From positions 3,280,001-3,344,000 of the forward strand of contig NC_013132.1 of NCBI RefSeq assembly GCF_000024005.1: a stretch of 64,000 bases of DNA, read 5' to 3'. Origin of the DNA: Chitinophaga pinensis DSM 2588 (GTDB lineage: Bacteria; Bacteroidota; Bacteroidia; Chitinophagales; Chitinophagaceae). The translations under genes and the position numbers were made by a program. Shown here in pieces: positions 55,872 to 64,000 of the stretch (the first letter of the stretch is position 1; each line of letters begins with the position of its first letter). Below the pieces are notes generated by a model, which saw nothing but the letters and a program-made list of their open reading frames with translations, did no database searches and had not been told where the DNA came from.

Positions 55872-57014
55872 CTATTCTTCTTCCGCACTGTTTTTCATTT
55901 TCATCAACAGTGCATATGCATTTTTAGTAACAAGTCTGGTTGTCTCCGTAATACCTGGCGCTGAAAACTGCTCCTGTCCCTCATACACATTACCCGGCGT
56001 CACAGGAACCATTTTAAACAGGTTATTGCCCTTATCCTCAAAGACATAGAATTTATTCTCCCAGCGGACAATCGCCGCTTCATTCACCGTCAGGGCCGTC
56101 ACATTGTTGACTACCACTTCCGCATTCATGAACATACCGGGCAATAAAGAAGCGTCAAACTGTTTAAAATGACAGTGAATGGTCGCCATATGCTCTGCAT
56201 CCAGGTTTTTGCTGATAAGCAGGATTTCTGCCTCATATTTCTTGTCGGGGTGCTCATTGGTATAAGCAATTACCTTCTGACCAATAGAGAGCTGATTGAC
56301 GTCCTTTTCGAATACTGTGAGGGATAAATGGATATCGCTGGGATCCACCAGCTCAAACAATACATCGGTCGGAGAAGTGTATTTGCCGATATTCACATTC
56401 ACTTTCGCCACAAATCCATTGATAGGACAGTAGATATTCACACTTTTAGAGATATTCCCCGCATGTAAATGGGTAGGATCTATCCCGATCAGCTCCAGTT
56501 TACGTCCCAGCGCCTGCATGGCAATACGCTGACTTTCCATCTCCGCTTTCGCCAGTTGGAATACTTTATCACTACTGGCTTTGCTGGCATTCAGTTCCTG
56601 CTGGCGCTTGTATTCGGTCTCCGCAAAGCTGAATTTCTCCTTGGCCAGCAGATAATCCTGCTGTAACTGGATGAACTGCATATCTTCCAGTACGCCCAGT
56701 ACCTGTCCCTTGCGGACATGTGTGCCCGGCAACAGGTCTGTTTTTTTCAGATAACCTCCCAGCGGAAAGCTGACACTGACCGTACTCTGTGGCGGTACGT
56801 CGATCGTGCCCTGTAAACGCAGGGTACCGTTGACCGCTGCCGTGGAAGGAGTACCGGTTTCAATACCGGCGTTTTTGATCTGTTCCGGCGTCAGACTAAC
56901 AGCATTGCTGTCAGCCGTTGCTGGTGCAGCCTCTGTCGCTGCGGGTGCTTTGGAGGCTTCATGACTGCTACACGCGGCCAGGAAAAGGACATATAAAAAG
57001 AGATATCTGTGCAT
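55872..57014 (-). CDS. Efflux RND transporter periplasmic adaptor (CusB/CzcB type, lipoprotein)
   Basis: 380 residues. Lipoprotein signal ends in LFLAAC with C15. Domain order follows the adaptor family: lipoyl half (VPPQSTVSVSFPLGGYL), long helical hairpin, second lipoyl half (NIYCPINGFVAKVNVNIGK), beta barrel and membrane-proximal domain. It is about 40 residues shorter than the adaptor at 9159-10421, which has a longer C-terminal linker. It starts 11 bases after the fused RND/TolC gene and is the last gene of that operon. Confidence 0.94.
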   Translation of the reverse strand: MHRYLFLYVLFLAACSSHEASKAPAATEAAPATADSNAVSLTPEQIKNAGIETGTPSTAAVNGTLRLQGTIDVPPQSTVSVSFPLGGYLKKTDLLPGTHVRKGQVLGVLEDMQFIQLQQDYLLAKEKFSFAETEYKRQQELNASKASSDKVFQLAKAEMESQRIAMQALGRKLELIGIDPTHLHAGNISKSVNIYCPINGFVAKVNVNIGKYTSPTDVLFELVDPSDIHLSLTVFEKDVNQLSIGQKVIAYTNEHPDKKYEAEILLISKNLDAEHMATIHCHFKQFDASLLPGMFMNAEVVVNNVTALTVNEAAIVRWENKFYVFEDKGNNLFKMVPVTPGNVYEGQEQFSAPGITETTRLVTKNAYALLMKMKNSAEEE

Positions 57015-57025
57015 GTCTTGTTGAA

Positions 57026-60000
57026 TTAGCTATTTTGTAGTTTCAGTACCTGTATAACAGACTGGTTATAGTTGTTCAGCATATCGAGATATTCATTCCG
57101 GATACCAATGGCCTGGTCCACCAGGATCACCCATTGCAGATAGTCGATCTCTCCGCCTACAAATTGTTTATCGGCTGTTGTGATGATGGCCGCCGCATTC
57201 TCCAGCCCTTTTGTCTGGTAGTATTGCAGACTCGCCGCATACTTCCGCAGCTGCGTCTGTGCATTCTGCCATTCCGTTTGTGTCTGTAAAAGCGCATAAT
57301 CTGTCCGTTGACGCGCCAGTTGCCAGTCTATCTGTGCAGCTGCTGCCCTGGAACGCTGTGTACCGAAGAACAAGGGAATATTAATACCCGCATTCACATA
57401 ACTGAAACGTTTGCTGTTATCATAAAATACTTCCTGACCATTCACGTTCTGCAGACCATTAATACTCTGGTTATTATATCCCACAAAGAAGTCCGGTAAC
57501 AATTTTGATCGCTCCGTCCGCCAACGCCATTGTGCAGCGGCTGACACATGTTCCAGGGTTTTGATCTGCGGCAGCTGACTGAAACTGGTATCTGCCACCG
57601 TGTTGTACACCAGCCGGATACTGTCCGGGGAAGGCTGATAGGCAATACTATCTCCCAACAGCAAATTGAACTGTTTAGTCGCTACCTGTATATCAGCAGA
57701 TAACATCTCCAGCTGATTCGCAATCTGCTGTCTATGAGATACCGCCGTTGTCTGCTCCAGTATATTCGTTTCCCCTGTTTTGAAACGCAGGGTCGCCTTT
57801 TCTTCGAATAAATGATAGATACTATCCGCATACTGCAACAACTGCTGCTTTTCATACAACCATACCCAGTCGTAGAACACCCTCCGGACATTCGCCCGTA
57901 TATCCTGCTCGGCCAGCTGTGTCTGTGCCTGTGCCGCGAGATAGTTTTCTTTTAATGCCTTTTTCTGATGACCATAGACCGTCGGAAAACTCAATGCCTG
58001 CGTAATACCAAAGCGGTTATCGTTATTGATGCTGTTGATCTTTCCGTAATCGGCGTTTAACTGTGTCTTGGGAAGGTCCACACCCGTCTTTTGTCGTAGC
58101 CCCTCCGCTCTTTCATTCAAACGGGCATTCGCCGCCTGCATATTATGCTGCATCGCAATGTTGATGGCTTGCTGTAGTCCCACCGGGCGCTCCTGTGCCT
58201 TTGCTACAGGAATGCTCAGGAATAAGATACCTGCAATGATCACCGCCTTATTTACCGTCACTTTTTTCTTTCCTTCAAATAAGAGATACAAGGCGGGTAA
58301 TACAAATAAGGTCAGCAGGGTAGCTGTCAGCAGTCCACCAATCACCACCGTCGCCAGTGGTCGTTGTACTTCTGCTCCTGCACCATCACTTAATGCCATT
58401 GGCAGGAAACCCAGAGAGGCTACCGCAGCTGTCATCAATACCGGCCGCAGACGGTTACGGGTCCCCTGCATCACCAGTTCTAACGTATCTGTGATACGTC
58501 CTTCGCTTTTGATACGATTAAATTCAGAGATCAATACAATACCATTTAGTACGGCTACGCCGAATAATGCAATAAATCCTACACCGGCAGAGATACTGAA
58601 AGGCATGCCGCGTATCGCCAGTGCAAATACACCGCCGATAGCAGATAGCGGAATGGCTGTGTAAATCAGCGCCCCTTCTTTCACAGAAGAAAAGGCAAAG
58701 TATAACATCGCAAAAATGAGCAGCAGCGATACAGGTACCGCAATACTCAGTCGTTTTTTTGCCTGTTGCAGATTCTCAAAAGCACCGCCATAAGTAAGGG
58801 TATAACCCGGTTCCAGTTTTACTTTACTGTTGATCTTATGCTGTAATTCTTCCACGATAGACTGCACATCTCTACCTCTCACGTTAAAGCCTATCGTAAT
58901 TCTACGTTTGGCATTCTCACGCTGGATCTGATTAGGTCCCTCTATTTCATCGATAGCCGCCACCTGGTATAAAGGAATCTGGTTGCCGGTGGATGTAGCA
59001 ATCATCAGGTTACGTACATCCTCGATATTACGGCGGCCTTCGTTACCCACTCTTACGACCAGGTCAAACCTTTTTTCACCTTCATATACCTGTCCGGCAG
59101 CAGCGCCTGCAAAGGCCGCATTTACCGTACGGTTTATTTCATCGATATTCAGACCGTATTTCGCGATCTCATTCCTGTTATAACGAATCACCACCTGCGG
59201 CATACCGGTTACCTTTTCCACATACCAGTCCGCAGTACCTTTTACCGTCTTACTGATATTCCCGATCTGCTCTGCATATTTCGCCAGTTGATCCAGGTCT
59301 TCTCCGAATACCTTACATACTACATCCTGTTTAGCGCCTGTCATTAGTTCGTTGAAACGCATCTGTACGGGGAACTGGAAGCCCATGGTCACACCAGGGA
59401 TTGCATTTTGTACCACCGCCGACATCTTATCCGCCATCTCCTGAAAACTTTTCGCGCTGGTCCACTCAGATTTATCTTTCAATACAATGATCATATCTCC
59501 TCCCTCAATCGGCATCGGGTCTGTCGGTATTTCCGCACTGCCGATACGTGATACGATTTTCTCCACTTCCGGAAACTTGGATTTCAGCAAACCGGAGATC
59601 TGCTGGAAAGTAGCAATCGTTGTACTCAGGTTTGTACCGATCAGTAACCTTGTTTCTACGGCGAAATCACCTTCTTCCAGTTGTGGGATGAATTCACCCC
59701 CCATTCTGCTGAATATGAGTATTGCCAGGGCAAATAAGCCGAAGGCAAAAGCCACCAGCGTCTTACGTATGCGCAATGCCCGGCTCAGCGCCTTCTGATA
59801 GATACGCTCCAGTTTATCCATTACACGGTCAGAAAGATTCGGTTTGTGTGTGAGTTTTTTACTGATAAACAATGCACTCACCATCGGCACATAGGTCAAA
59901 GACAGGATAAAGGCGCCCATAATGGCAAACGCGACGGTTTGTGCCATCGGCTTGAACATTTTACCCTCAATGCCCTGCAGGGAAAGGATAGGCAGGTATA

Positions 60001-61378
60001 CGATCAGGATGATGATCTGTCCGAATACCGCCGCATTCATCATACGGGAGGAAGAACCAGCTACCTCCGCATTCATTTCTTCCTGGGATAACTTGTCTAT
60101 GTGCTGATATTTTTTAGAAAAATGCAGGTGATGGAGAATCGCTTCCACAATGATCACGGCCCCATCTACGATCAGACCGAAGTCCAGTGCACCAAGACTC
60201 ATCAGATTACCACTCACGCCAAAGGTATTCATCATAATAATGGCGAAAAGCATGGATAAGGGGATGACAGATGCTACGATCAATCCCGCACGCAGGTTGC
60301 CCAGGAATATCACCAGTACAAAGATGACGATCAGCGCACCTTCCAGCAGATTATGCTCTACAGTGCCAATCGCATTGTTCACCATTTTCGTACGATCCAG
60401 GAAGGGCTCTATACGCAGTCCTTCGGGTAATGTCTGCTGGATCTCCGCAATACGTTGTTTTACATTCTGGATCACTTCAGAGGAATTTTCCCCTTTCAGC
60501 ATCATCACGATGGCCCCGGTCACTTCCCCGGTATTATTGTAATTAAGCGCCCCGTAACGGGTAGCAGCGCCCATTCTCACACTGGCTACGTGCCGGATCA
60601 GTACAGGTACGCCGGCAGAAGTATTTTTTACGACGATATTCTCAATATCTGAAATGCTGCCTGCCAGCCCTTCACTACGGATATACATCACGGTCGGCCC
60701 TTTTTCTATATAAGCGCCGCCGGTGTTCTGGTTGTTAGTCTGTAGTGCGGTAAAGACGTCATTAATGGTCAGTCCCAGTGATTTCAACTGATAGGGATTG
60801 ATAGCGACCTCATATTGTTTTAACTCTCCGCCAAAGGTGGATACATCTGCTATGCCTTTTGTACCGAGCAACTGTCTTCTCACCAGCCAGTCCTGTATGG
60901 TGCGGAGGTCTGCAAGATTGTACTTGCCTTCATAACCGGGCTCCGGACGTAATACATACTGGTATATTTCCCCTAGACCGGTGGAAACAGGTGCCAGTTC
61001 CGGTTTACGGGCATTCGCCGTTATCTCGACCTGTTGCAGTCTTTCTGTTACCTGCTGACGGGCCCAGTAGACGTCTGCATCGTCTTCAAACACAACACTG
61101 ATCAATGACAATCCGAACCTGGACATACTGCGACTTTCCTTGAGATGCGGAATGTTGCTGATGGCCTGTTCGATGGGAAAGGTGATCTGTCTTTCCACAT
61201 CCTGTGCTCCCAAAGCAGGTGCGGTCGTAATAATCTGTACCTGGTTGTTGGTGATATCAGGTACGGCGTCAATTGGCAGACGGGTCACTTCAAAGATGCC
61301 ATAGATAATCCATAGCAGCATGAACAACCCAATTACCAGTTTGTTTTTAACTGAGAATTGAATGATCTTATCGAGCAT
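57026..61378 (-). CDS. CzcA/CusA-type heavy-metal RND transporter fused to a TolC-family outer-membrane factor (second copy)
   Basis: 1450 residues from ATG 61378 (MLDKIIQFSVKNKL); the longer frame to 61420 is not conserved with the paralogue. Same architecture as the 4779-9158 gene: RND pump with proton-relay residues D399, D405 and E412 in DFGLIVDGAVIIVE, a hydrophobic segment ending in IPVAKA-Q (cut predicted after A1061), then a TolC-type channel (LQQAINIAMQHNMQAAN, then GYNNQSINGLQNVNGQE). Sequence differs through the pore domain, so the metal may differ from that of the first system. Confidence 0.95.
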   Translation of the reverse strand: MLDKIIQFSVKNKLVIGLFMLLWIIYGIFEVTRLPIDAVPDITNNQVQIITTAPALGAQDVERQITFPIEQAISNIPHLKESRSMSRFGLSLISVVFEDDADVYWARQQVTERLQQVEITANARKPELAPVSTGLGEIYQYVLRPEPGYEGKYNLADLRTIQDWLVRRQLLGTKGIADVSTFGGELKQYEVAINPYQLKSLGLTINDVFTALQTNNQNTGGAYIEKGPTVMYIRSEGLAGSISDIENIVVKNTSAGVPVLIRHVASVRMGAATRYGALNYNNTGEVTGAIVMMLKGENSSEVIQNVKQRIAEIQQTLPEGLRIEPFLDRTKMVNNAIGTVEHNLLEGALIVIFVLVIFLGNLRAGLIVASVIPLSMLFAIIMMNTFGVSGNLMSLGALDFGLIVDGAVIIVEAILHHLHFSKKYQHIDKLSQEEMNAEVAGSSSRMMNAAVFGQIIILIVYLPILSLQGIEGKMFKPMAQTVAFAIMGAFILSLTYVPMVSALFISKKLTHKPNLSDRVMDKLERIYQKALSRALRIRKTLVAFAFGLFALAILIFSRMGGEFIPQLEEGDFAVETRLLIGTNLSTTIATFQQISGLLKSKFPEVEKIVSRIGSAEIPTDPMPIEGGDMIIVLKDKSEWTSAKSFQEMADKMSAVVQNAIPGVTMGFQFPVQMRFNELMTGAKQDVVCKVFGEDLDQLAKYAEQIGNISKTVKGTADWYVEKVTGMPQVVIRYNRNEIAKYGLNIDEINRTVNAAFAGAAAGQVYEGEKRFDLVVRVGNEGRRNIEDVRNLMIATSTGNQIPLYQVAAIDEIEGPNQIQRENAKRRITIGFNVRGRDVQSIVEELQHKINSKVKLEPGYTLTYGGAFENLQQAKKRLSIAVPVSLLLIFAMLYFAFSSVKEGALIYTAIPLSAIGGVFALAIRGMPFSISAGVGFIALFGVAVLNGIVLISEFNRIKSEGRITDTLELVMQGTRNRLRPVLMTAAVASLGFLPMALSDGAGAEVQRPLATVVIGGLLTATLLTLFVLPALYLLFEGKKKVTVNKAVIIAGILFLSIPVAKAQERPVGLQQAINIAMQHNMQAANARLNERAEGLRQKTGVDLPKTQLNADYGKINSINNDNRFGITQALSFPTVYGHQKKALKENYLAAQAQTQLAEQDIRANVRRVFYDWVWLYEKQQLLQYADSIYHLFEEKATLRFKTGETNILEQTTAVSHRQQIANQLEMLSADIQVATKQFNLLLGDSIAYQPSPDSIRLVYNTVADTSFSQLPQIKTLEHVSAAAQWRWRTERSKLLPDFFVGYNNQSINGLQNVNGQEVFYDNSKRFSYVNAGINIPLFFGTQRSRAAAAQIDWQLARQRTDYALLQTQTEWQNAQTQLRKYAASLQYYQTKGLENAAAIITTADKQFVGGEIDYLQWVILVDQAIGIRNEYLDMLNNYNQSVIQVLKLQNS

Positions 61379-61479
61379 GATTGCTGTTGAATAAATTGCT
61401 GGAAAATCAATGCAGGACACTAACGGAGATAATACCGCTATATCAGGTCAACGCATTGAATAAATAAAATGTGGGCAAA

Positions 61480-61857
61480 TCAGGCGCAGGGCGGTCTGAA
61501 AGGAGAAGTGAGGTCAGGATCCGGGTGATATTGGTCCTTATAGGCTATAAATGTCCGTGGGATGATCTGTTCAGCCGCAATGATCTGCGGTACAGCAGAG
61601 AAACGTACAATCAGTACCTGGTGGATATTGATATTTACTTTTTTGAAAGGGAGCTGATTATCCCTGGCGTTGTCATTGTCGTCCAGGTCCTGTCCCCAGT
61701 AGTGCATAGCGAGAAATTCCAGCAGACTCACCTTAGGATCACGCTCCTGATGCTCCTTAAAGTGCTCAAACAGCACCGGCAGCTTCAGAAACTGATCCAG
61801 GGAAGTAGTTTCCACTGTCATAAATATTACCAGTATGTAGAGGCATACTTTTCTCAC
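61480..61857 (-). CDS. Small secreted protein upstream of the RND pump
   Basis: 125 residues. A hydrophobic N-terminus (MRKVCLYILVIFMTVETTS) precedes LDQFLKLPVLFEHFKEHQER, a His/Trp and acidic stretch (MHYWGQDLDDNDNARD) and a tail ending in FRPPCA. It lies 101 bases upstream of the second RND pump, in the same place as the DUF6660 protein before the first, although it lacks that protein's cysteine cluster. Small secreted proteins of this kind often accompany Bacteroidota CzcA operons. A periplasmic metal-sensing or chaperone role is inference. Confidence 0.7.
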   Translation of the reverse strand: MRKVCLYILVIFMTVETTSLDQFLKLPVLFEHFKEHQERDPKVSLLEFLAMHYWGQDLDDNDNARDNQLPFKKVNINIHQVLIVRFSAVPQIIAAEQIIPRTFIAYKDQYHPDPDLTSPFRPPCA

Positions 61858-61933
61858 AGCGGCAAAATTAAACCATCTGTCGGTTTATCCAAGGGCATAG
61901 ATAAAAAATATGCCTATATAAGGAGTTAATGTG

Positions 61934-62569
61934 ATGAATGGTCTGACAATTGTACTACTCCTCTTACAATTATTTTTTTTTGACATGCAACAGACAGCAG
62001 ATTATCCGCTCAAGTTATATATGGTGTTATTAGGGTCCAGAGGGCGGGGACGTCATGTGGAACAGCACGACTATTTCTTTGGAATTGCCGCCAGTCTTCG
62101 GGACCTGGTTCCACAAATGAAGGCTTTCTGGCCTGAAGCAGGGAATAGTCTGCATATTGATGGCTGGCGGGAAGTGACCAATGTCGATGGGTACAGCGTA
62201 ACCGTTATTCCCAAAACGGAAACACTGATCCCATCCGCCAGGAAATTATTTTTTATTAACCTGGGTGGATATCAGTCCGGTAAACTGGAAGAACAACATG
62301 ATACCCTGCTGACGGTACAGGACGACCGCACAGGCGCAATGAAAGCGGCGAAACGGACTGATTTCTTTAAGACGAATGCAATTCCCGCCGTAAAAGGCGC
62401 CAATACGCACATTGATGAGAAATACGGGATAGATGTGGATGAGATATATCGTATTGACGATCTGCTGGCTCCGGAAGATAAAGTCCGGTATCAGATCCGG
62501 CTTACGCCTGCTCATAGTAGCGCTGCCGATGAAATACATCTGGGGTATTTTCAATTGCATAAGATATAA
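61934..62569 (+). CDS. DUF1543 domain-containing protein
   Basis: 211 residues. ATG 61934 is chosen because AAGGAG lies 8 bases before it. ATG 61985 (MQQTADYPLKLYMVLLG) fits the family's usual N-terminus better. Two DUF1543 repeats are recognisable (KLYMVLLGSRGRGRHVEQHDYFFGIA and the VTNVDGYSVTVI segment, then the RLFFINLGGY half). With the upstream start the protein would begin with a hydrophobic stretch (LTIVLLLLQLFFF) encoded through a nine-T run. Role unknown. Confidence 0.8.
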   Translation: MNGLTIVLLLLQLFFFDMQQTADYPLKLYMVLLGSRGRGRHVEQHDYFFGIAASLRDLVPQMKAFWPEAGNSLHIDGWREVTNVDGYSVTVIPKTETLIPSARKLFFINLGGYQSGKLEEQHDTLLTVQDDRTGAMKAAKRTDFFKTNAIPAVKGANTHIDEKYGIDVDEIYRIDDLLAPEDKVRYQIRLTPAHSSAADEIHLGYFQLHKI

Positions 62570-62580
62570 TTAATCAGCAG

Positions 62581-63300
62581 ATGATAGTTAATTATACAAG
62601 TGAAGGCTGGGAGATCATTACACAACGTGCCCACGGGATGCTGTCCGCAGCAATCGCATATAACTGGAACGATAATGTGAAGACGCATCGTTGGCTGGAG
62701 ACATTAATGGCGATAGCAGAACATGATGACGGACAAACAGAGCTTAATGGAGCAGATCTGCTTACCGCCTCAGGTGGTCCCGTAGATTTTAAGATGCGTG
62801 AGATTACGATTGAACATTGTATCAATACCATTAATCTTGCCCTTAGCAAGAGCACTTATATTGCCTTACTCTGTTCTATGCACCTGGAATTTGTATGCGG
62901 GAAAAACTGTGGGAAACGGGTAACGGCTTTTCTGAAAGAACAACAAAAAGCGCGTGTGAAGTGGAGACATCAATTGAAAATGACATCCGCTGAGGCTGAC
63001 AGGGACTATGCCCTGCTGGAATGGTGCGATGCCCTTTCCCTGTTGCTGTGCCAACGTGAGAATCAGCCAGAACATCGGGCTGTAGACATCAGCCGGGGAC
63101 CTGATAAAAAGAAGTATCAGCTTATCCAGAAAGACACAGATACACTTACGGTGAGCCCCTGGCCTTTCCAACCGGATCAATTGCAGGTGCAATATGAAAA
63201 GCGGTTGTTACCCGCATTGGCCTATAACAATGCCGCAGCATTTAAAGCCGCATTATTGAACGCACCGCTTGAGTTTAAGACCTGGATCTTTGAAAAGTAA
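62581..63300 (+). CDS. DUF3891 family protein
   Basis: 239 residues, no signal peptide. The family pattern is present: MIVNYTSEGWEIITQRAHGMLSAAIAYNW near the start, AIAEHDDGQTEL with an HD-like pair, RDYALLEWCDALSLLLCQR in the middle and SPWPFQ towards the end. DUF3891 proteins are helical and of unknown function; the histidine and aspartate residues suggest a metal-dependent hydrolase-like site. It follows DUF1543 by 11 bases and is co-transcribed. Confidence 0.85.
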   Translation: MIVNYTSEGWEIITQRAHGMLSAAIAYNWNDNVKTHRWLETLMAIAEHDDGQTELNGADLLTASGGPVDFKMREITIEHCINTINLALSKSTYIALLCSMHLEFVCGKNCGKRVTAFLKEQQKARVKWRHQLKMTSAEADRDYALLEWCDALSLLLCQRENQPEHRAVDISRGPDKKKYQLIQKDTDTLTVSPWPFQPDQLQVQYEKRLLPALAYNNAAAFKAALLNAPLEFKTWIFEK

Positions 63301-63306
63301 AGTCTT

Positions 63307-63804
63307 TTATACTTTACTGGATGATATACGCTTTGCCAGCAATACAAATGCGGCAAATTCTCCCAGGTAACCAATCCACAATATGACCGGACGACAGATG
63401 AAAATCCGGGTGTTACTGCTGAGGTATTCAAACCGCTCATGTATATTTTGAAACAACACTCTCGGATTAAAGGGTAGCTGTAAAGCGACCGATTCCTTTA
63501 ATCCGCCGTATGATTGTATATCCCAACTGACAGCCCAGCAGATATAACAGCTAAGTCCTGCAATGACCAGATGGAGGGTCCGGTTATTACTTTTCGTAAA
63601 GCCTCTTAGCCATTTGAAGAGGAACATGAAGGCAAGGATGATGATAATGAATACGATTTGCGGTCTGTAAGTACCTGAGTGAGAAGAGGACATTGCATAG
63701 CAATTCCCCAATACAAATGCAGATAATATACTGACAGACGCCCCAATGGCAATTCTTAATAAACTGGGTGCTTCGGTTCTTTGATAAGTACTGCTCTGCG
63801 GCAT
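63307..63804 (-). CDS. Hypothetical membrane protein
   Basis: 165 residues from ATG 63804 (MPQSSTYQRTEAPSLL). The upstream part of the frame belongs to the preceding gene, which ends at 63824. Four predicted transmembrane helices: IAIGASVSILSAFVLGNCYA, VFIIIILAFMFLFKWL, LVIAGLSCYICWAVSW and VILWIGYLGEFAAFVLLA. No known domain. Convergent with DUF3891, ending 6 bases from it. Confidence 0.65.
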   Translation of the reverse strand: MPQSSTYQRTEAPSLLRIAIGASVSILSAFVLGNCYAMSSSHSGTYRPQIVFIIIILAFMFLFKWLRGFTKSNNRTLHLVIAGLSCYICWAVSWDIQSYGGLKESVALQLPFNPRVLFQNIHERFEYLSSNTRIFICRPVILWIGYLGEFAAFVLLAKRISSSKV

Positions 63805-63823
63805 AGGTATAATTTTATAATAA

Positions 63824-64000
63824 TCAGTTATAATAAGAAGTAACAGCTTCCTGACCAGTATAATTAGGTCCGGCCTGGTCATCAGCTCCCACGTATTCCC
63901 TTCCGAAGGTGACTGCCCTTGGCCCTTTACAGTACAAGACTTTCGTTCTGGCATTGTATTGTATATCATTTTGCCGGAAGATCTTTTTCAGATGATCTTT
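63824..64000 (-). CDS. Hypothetical protein (partial, N-terminus outside window)
   Basis: The minus frame from the window edge reads KDHLKKIFRQNDIQYNARTK, then VLYCKGPRAVTFGREYVGAD and GPNYTGQEAVTSYYN, ending at TGA 63824. 58 codons with coding-like composition, in line with the membrane-protein gene that starts 19 bases later. Family not recognised. Confidence 0.6.
   Translation of the reverse strand, partial: KDHLKKIFRQNDIQYNARTKVLYCKGPRAVTFGREYVGADDQAGPNYTGQEAVTSYYN

Noticed and set aside
58068..58664. 198-codon plus-strand frame
   Set aside because: Antisense to the second RND fusion; Arg/Ser/Pro-rich shadow.

Overview
The window reads as a chromosomal stretch of a Bacteroidota bacterium, most likely a Chitinophaga-like member of the Chitinophagaceae. 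This is inferred from a SusC/SusD pair with a hybrid two-component regulator, short Crp/Fnr and HxlR regulators, RND pumps fused to their outer-membrane factor, and promoters matching the Bacteroidota pattern TTTG-N19/20-TAnnTTTG. No plasmid, phage or CRISPR structure was seen.

Layout. 0-4 kb (minus strand): a partial YceI-like gene behind a Crp/Fnr regulator, then a large two-kinase hybrid sensor. 4.2-12.5 kb (plus): a metal-efflux operon of a Cys/His-rich secreted DUF6660 protein, a CzcA-type RND pump fused to a TolC domain, a lipoprotein adaptor and a P1B-4-like metal ATPase. 12.6-14.9 kb: a DPP-IV-type peptidase. 15.7-36 kb: a regulator-rich patch of small redox and electrophile-handling enzymes (NmrA and SDR dehydrogenases, two flavodoxin-like reductases each divergent from an HxlR regulator, an old-yellow-enzyme homologue, a DsbA/FrnE thioredoxin-fold protein, DsrE) plus a lipoprotein-like quinoprotein with a cytochrome c motif. 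Inside this patch lies the most unusual unit: a TetR gene facing two near-perfect operators that overlap the promoter of a beta-carbonic-anhydrase gene, followed by a long hairpin and two tandem HD-domain paralogues resembling cyanamide-hydratase-type hydrolases. 36-39 kb: a serine hydrolase and a Crp/Fnr gene separated by a perfect palindrome, then a THUMP methyltransferase.

39.4-55 kb: a polysaccharide utilisation locus (GH2, SusD, SusC, HTCS, GH76 with a ricin-like domain). It is bounded on the right by an intact tRNA-Arg(UCU) gene and on the left by a 21-base copy of that tRNA's 3' end in the same orientation, next to a terminator hairpin. This is the geometry left by site-specific integration at a tRNA 3' end, so the locus may be a genomic island, although no integrase is visible.

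55-64 kb: uracil-DNA glycosylase, a second RND::TolC fusion and adaptor with its own small leader-gene product, then DUF1543, DUF3891 and membrane proteins. Both RND fusions carry a signal-peptide-like segment ending in AKAQ exactly at the RND/TolC joint, which suggests that the polyprotein is cut after export.
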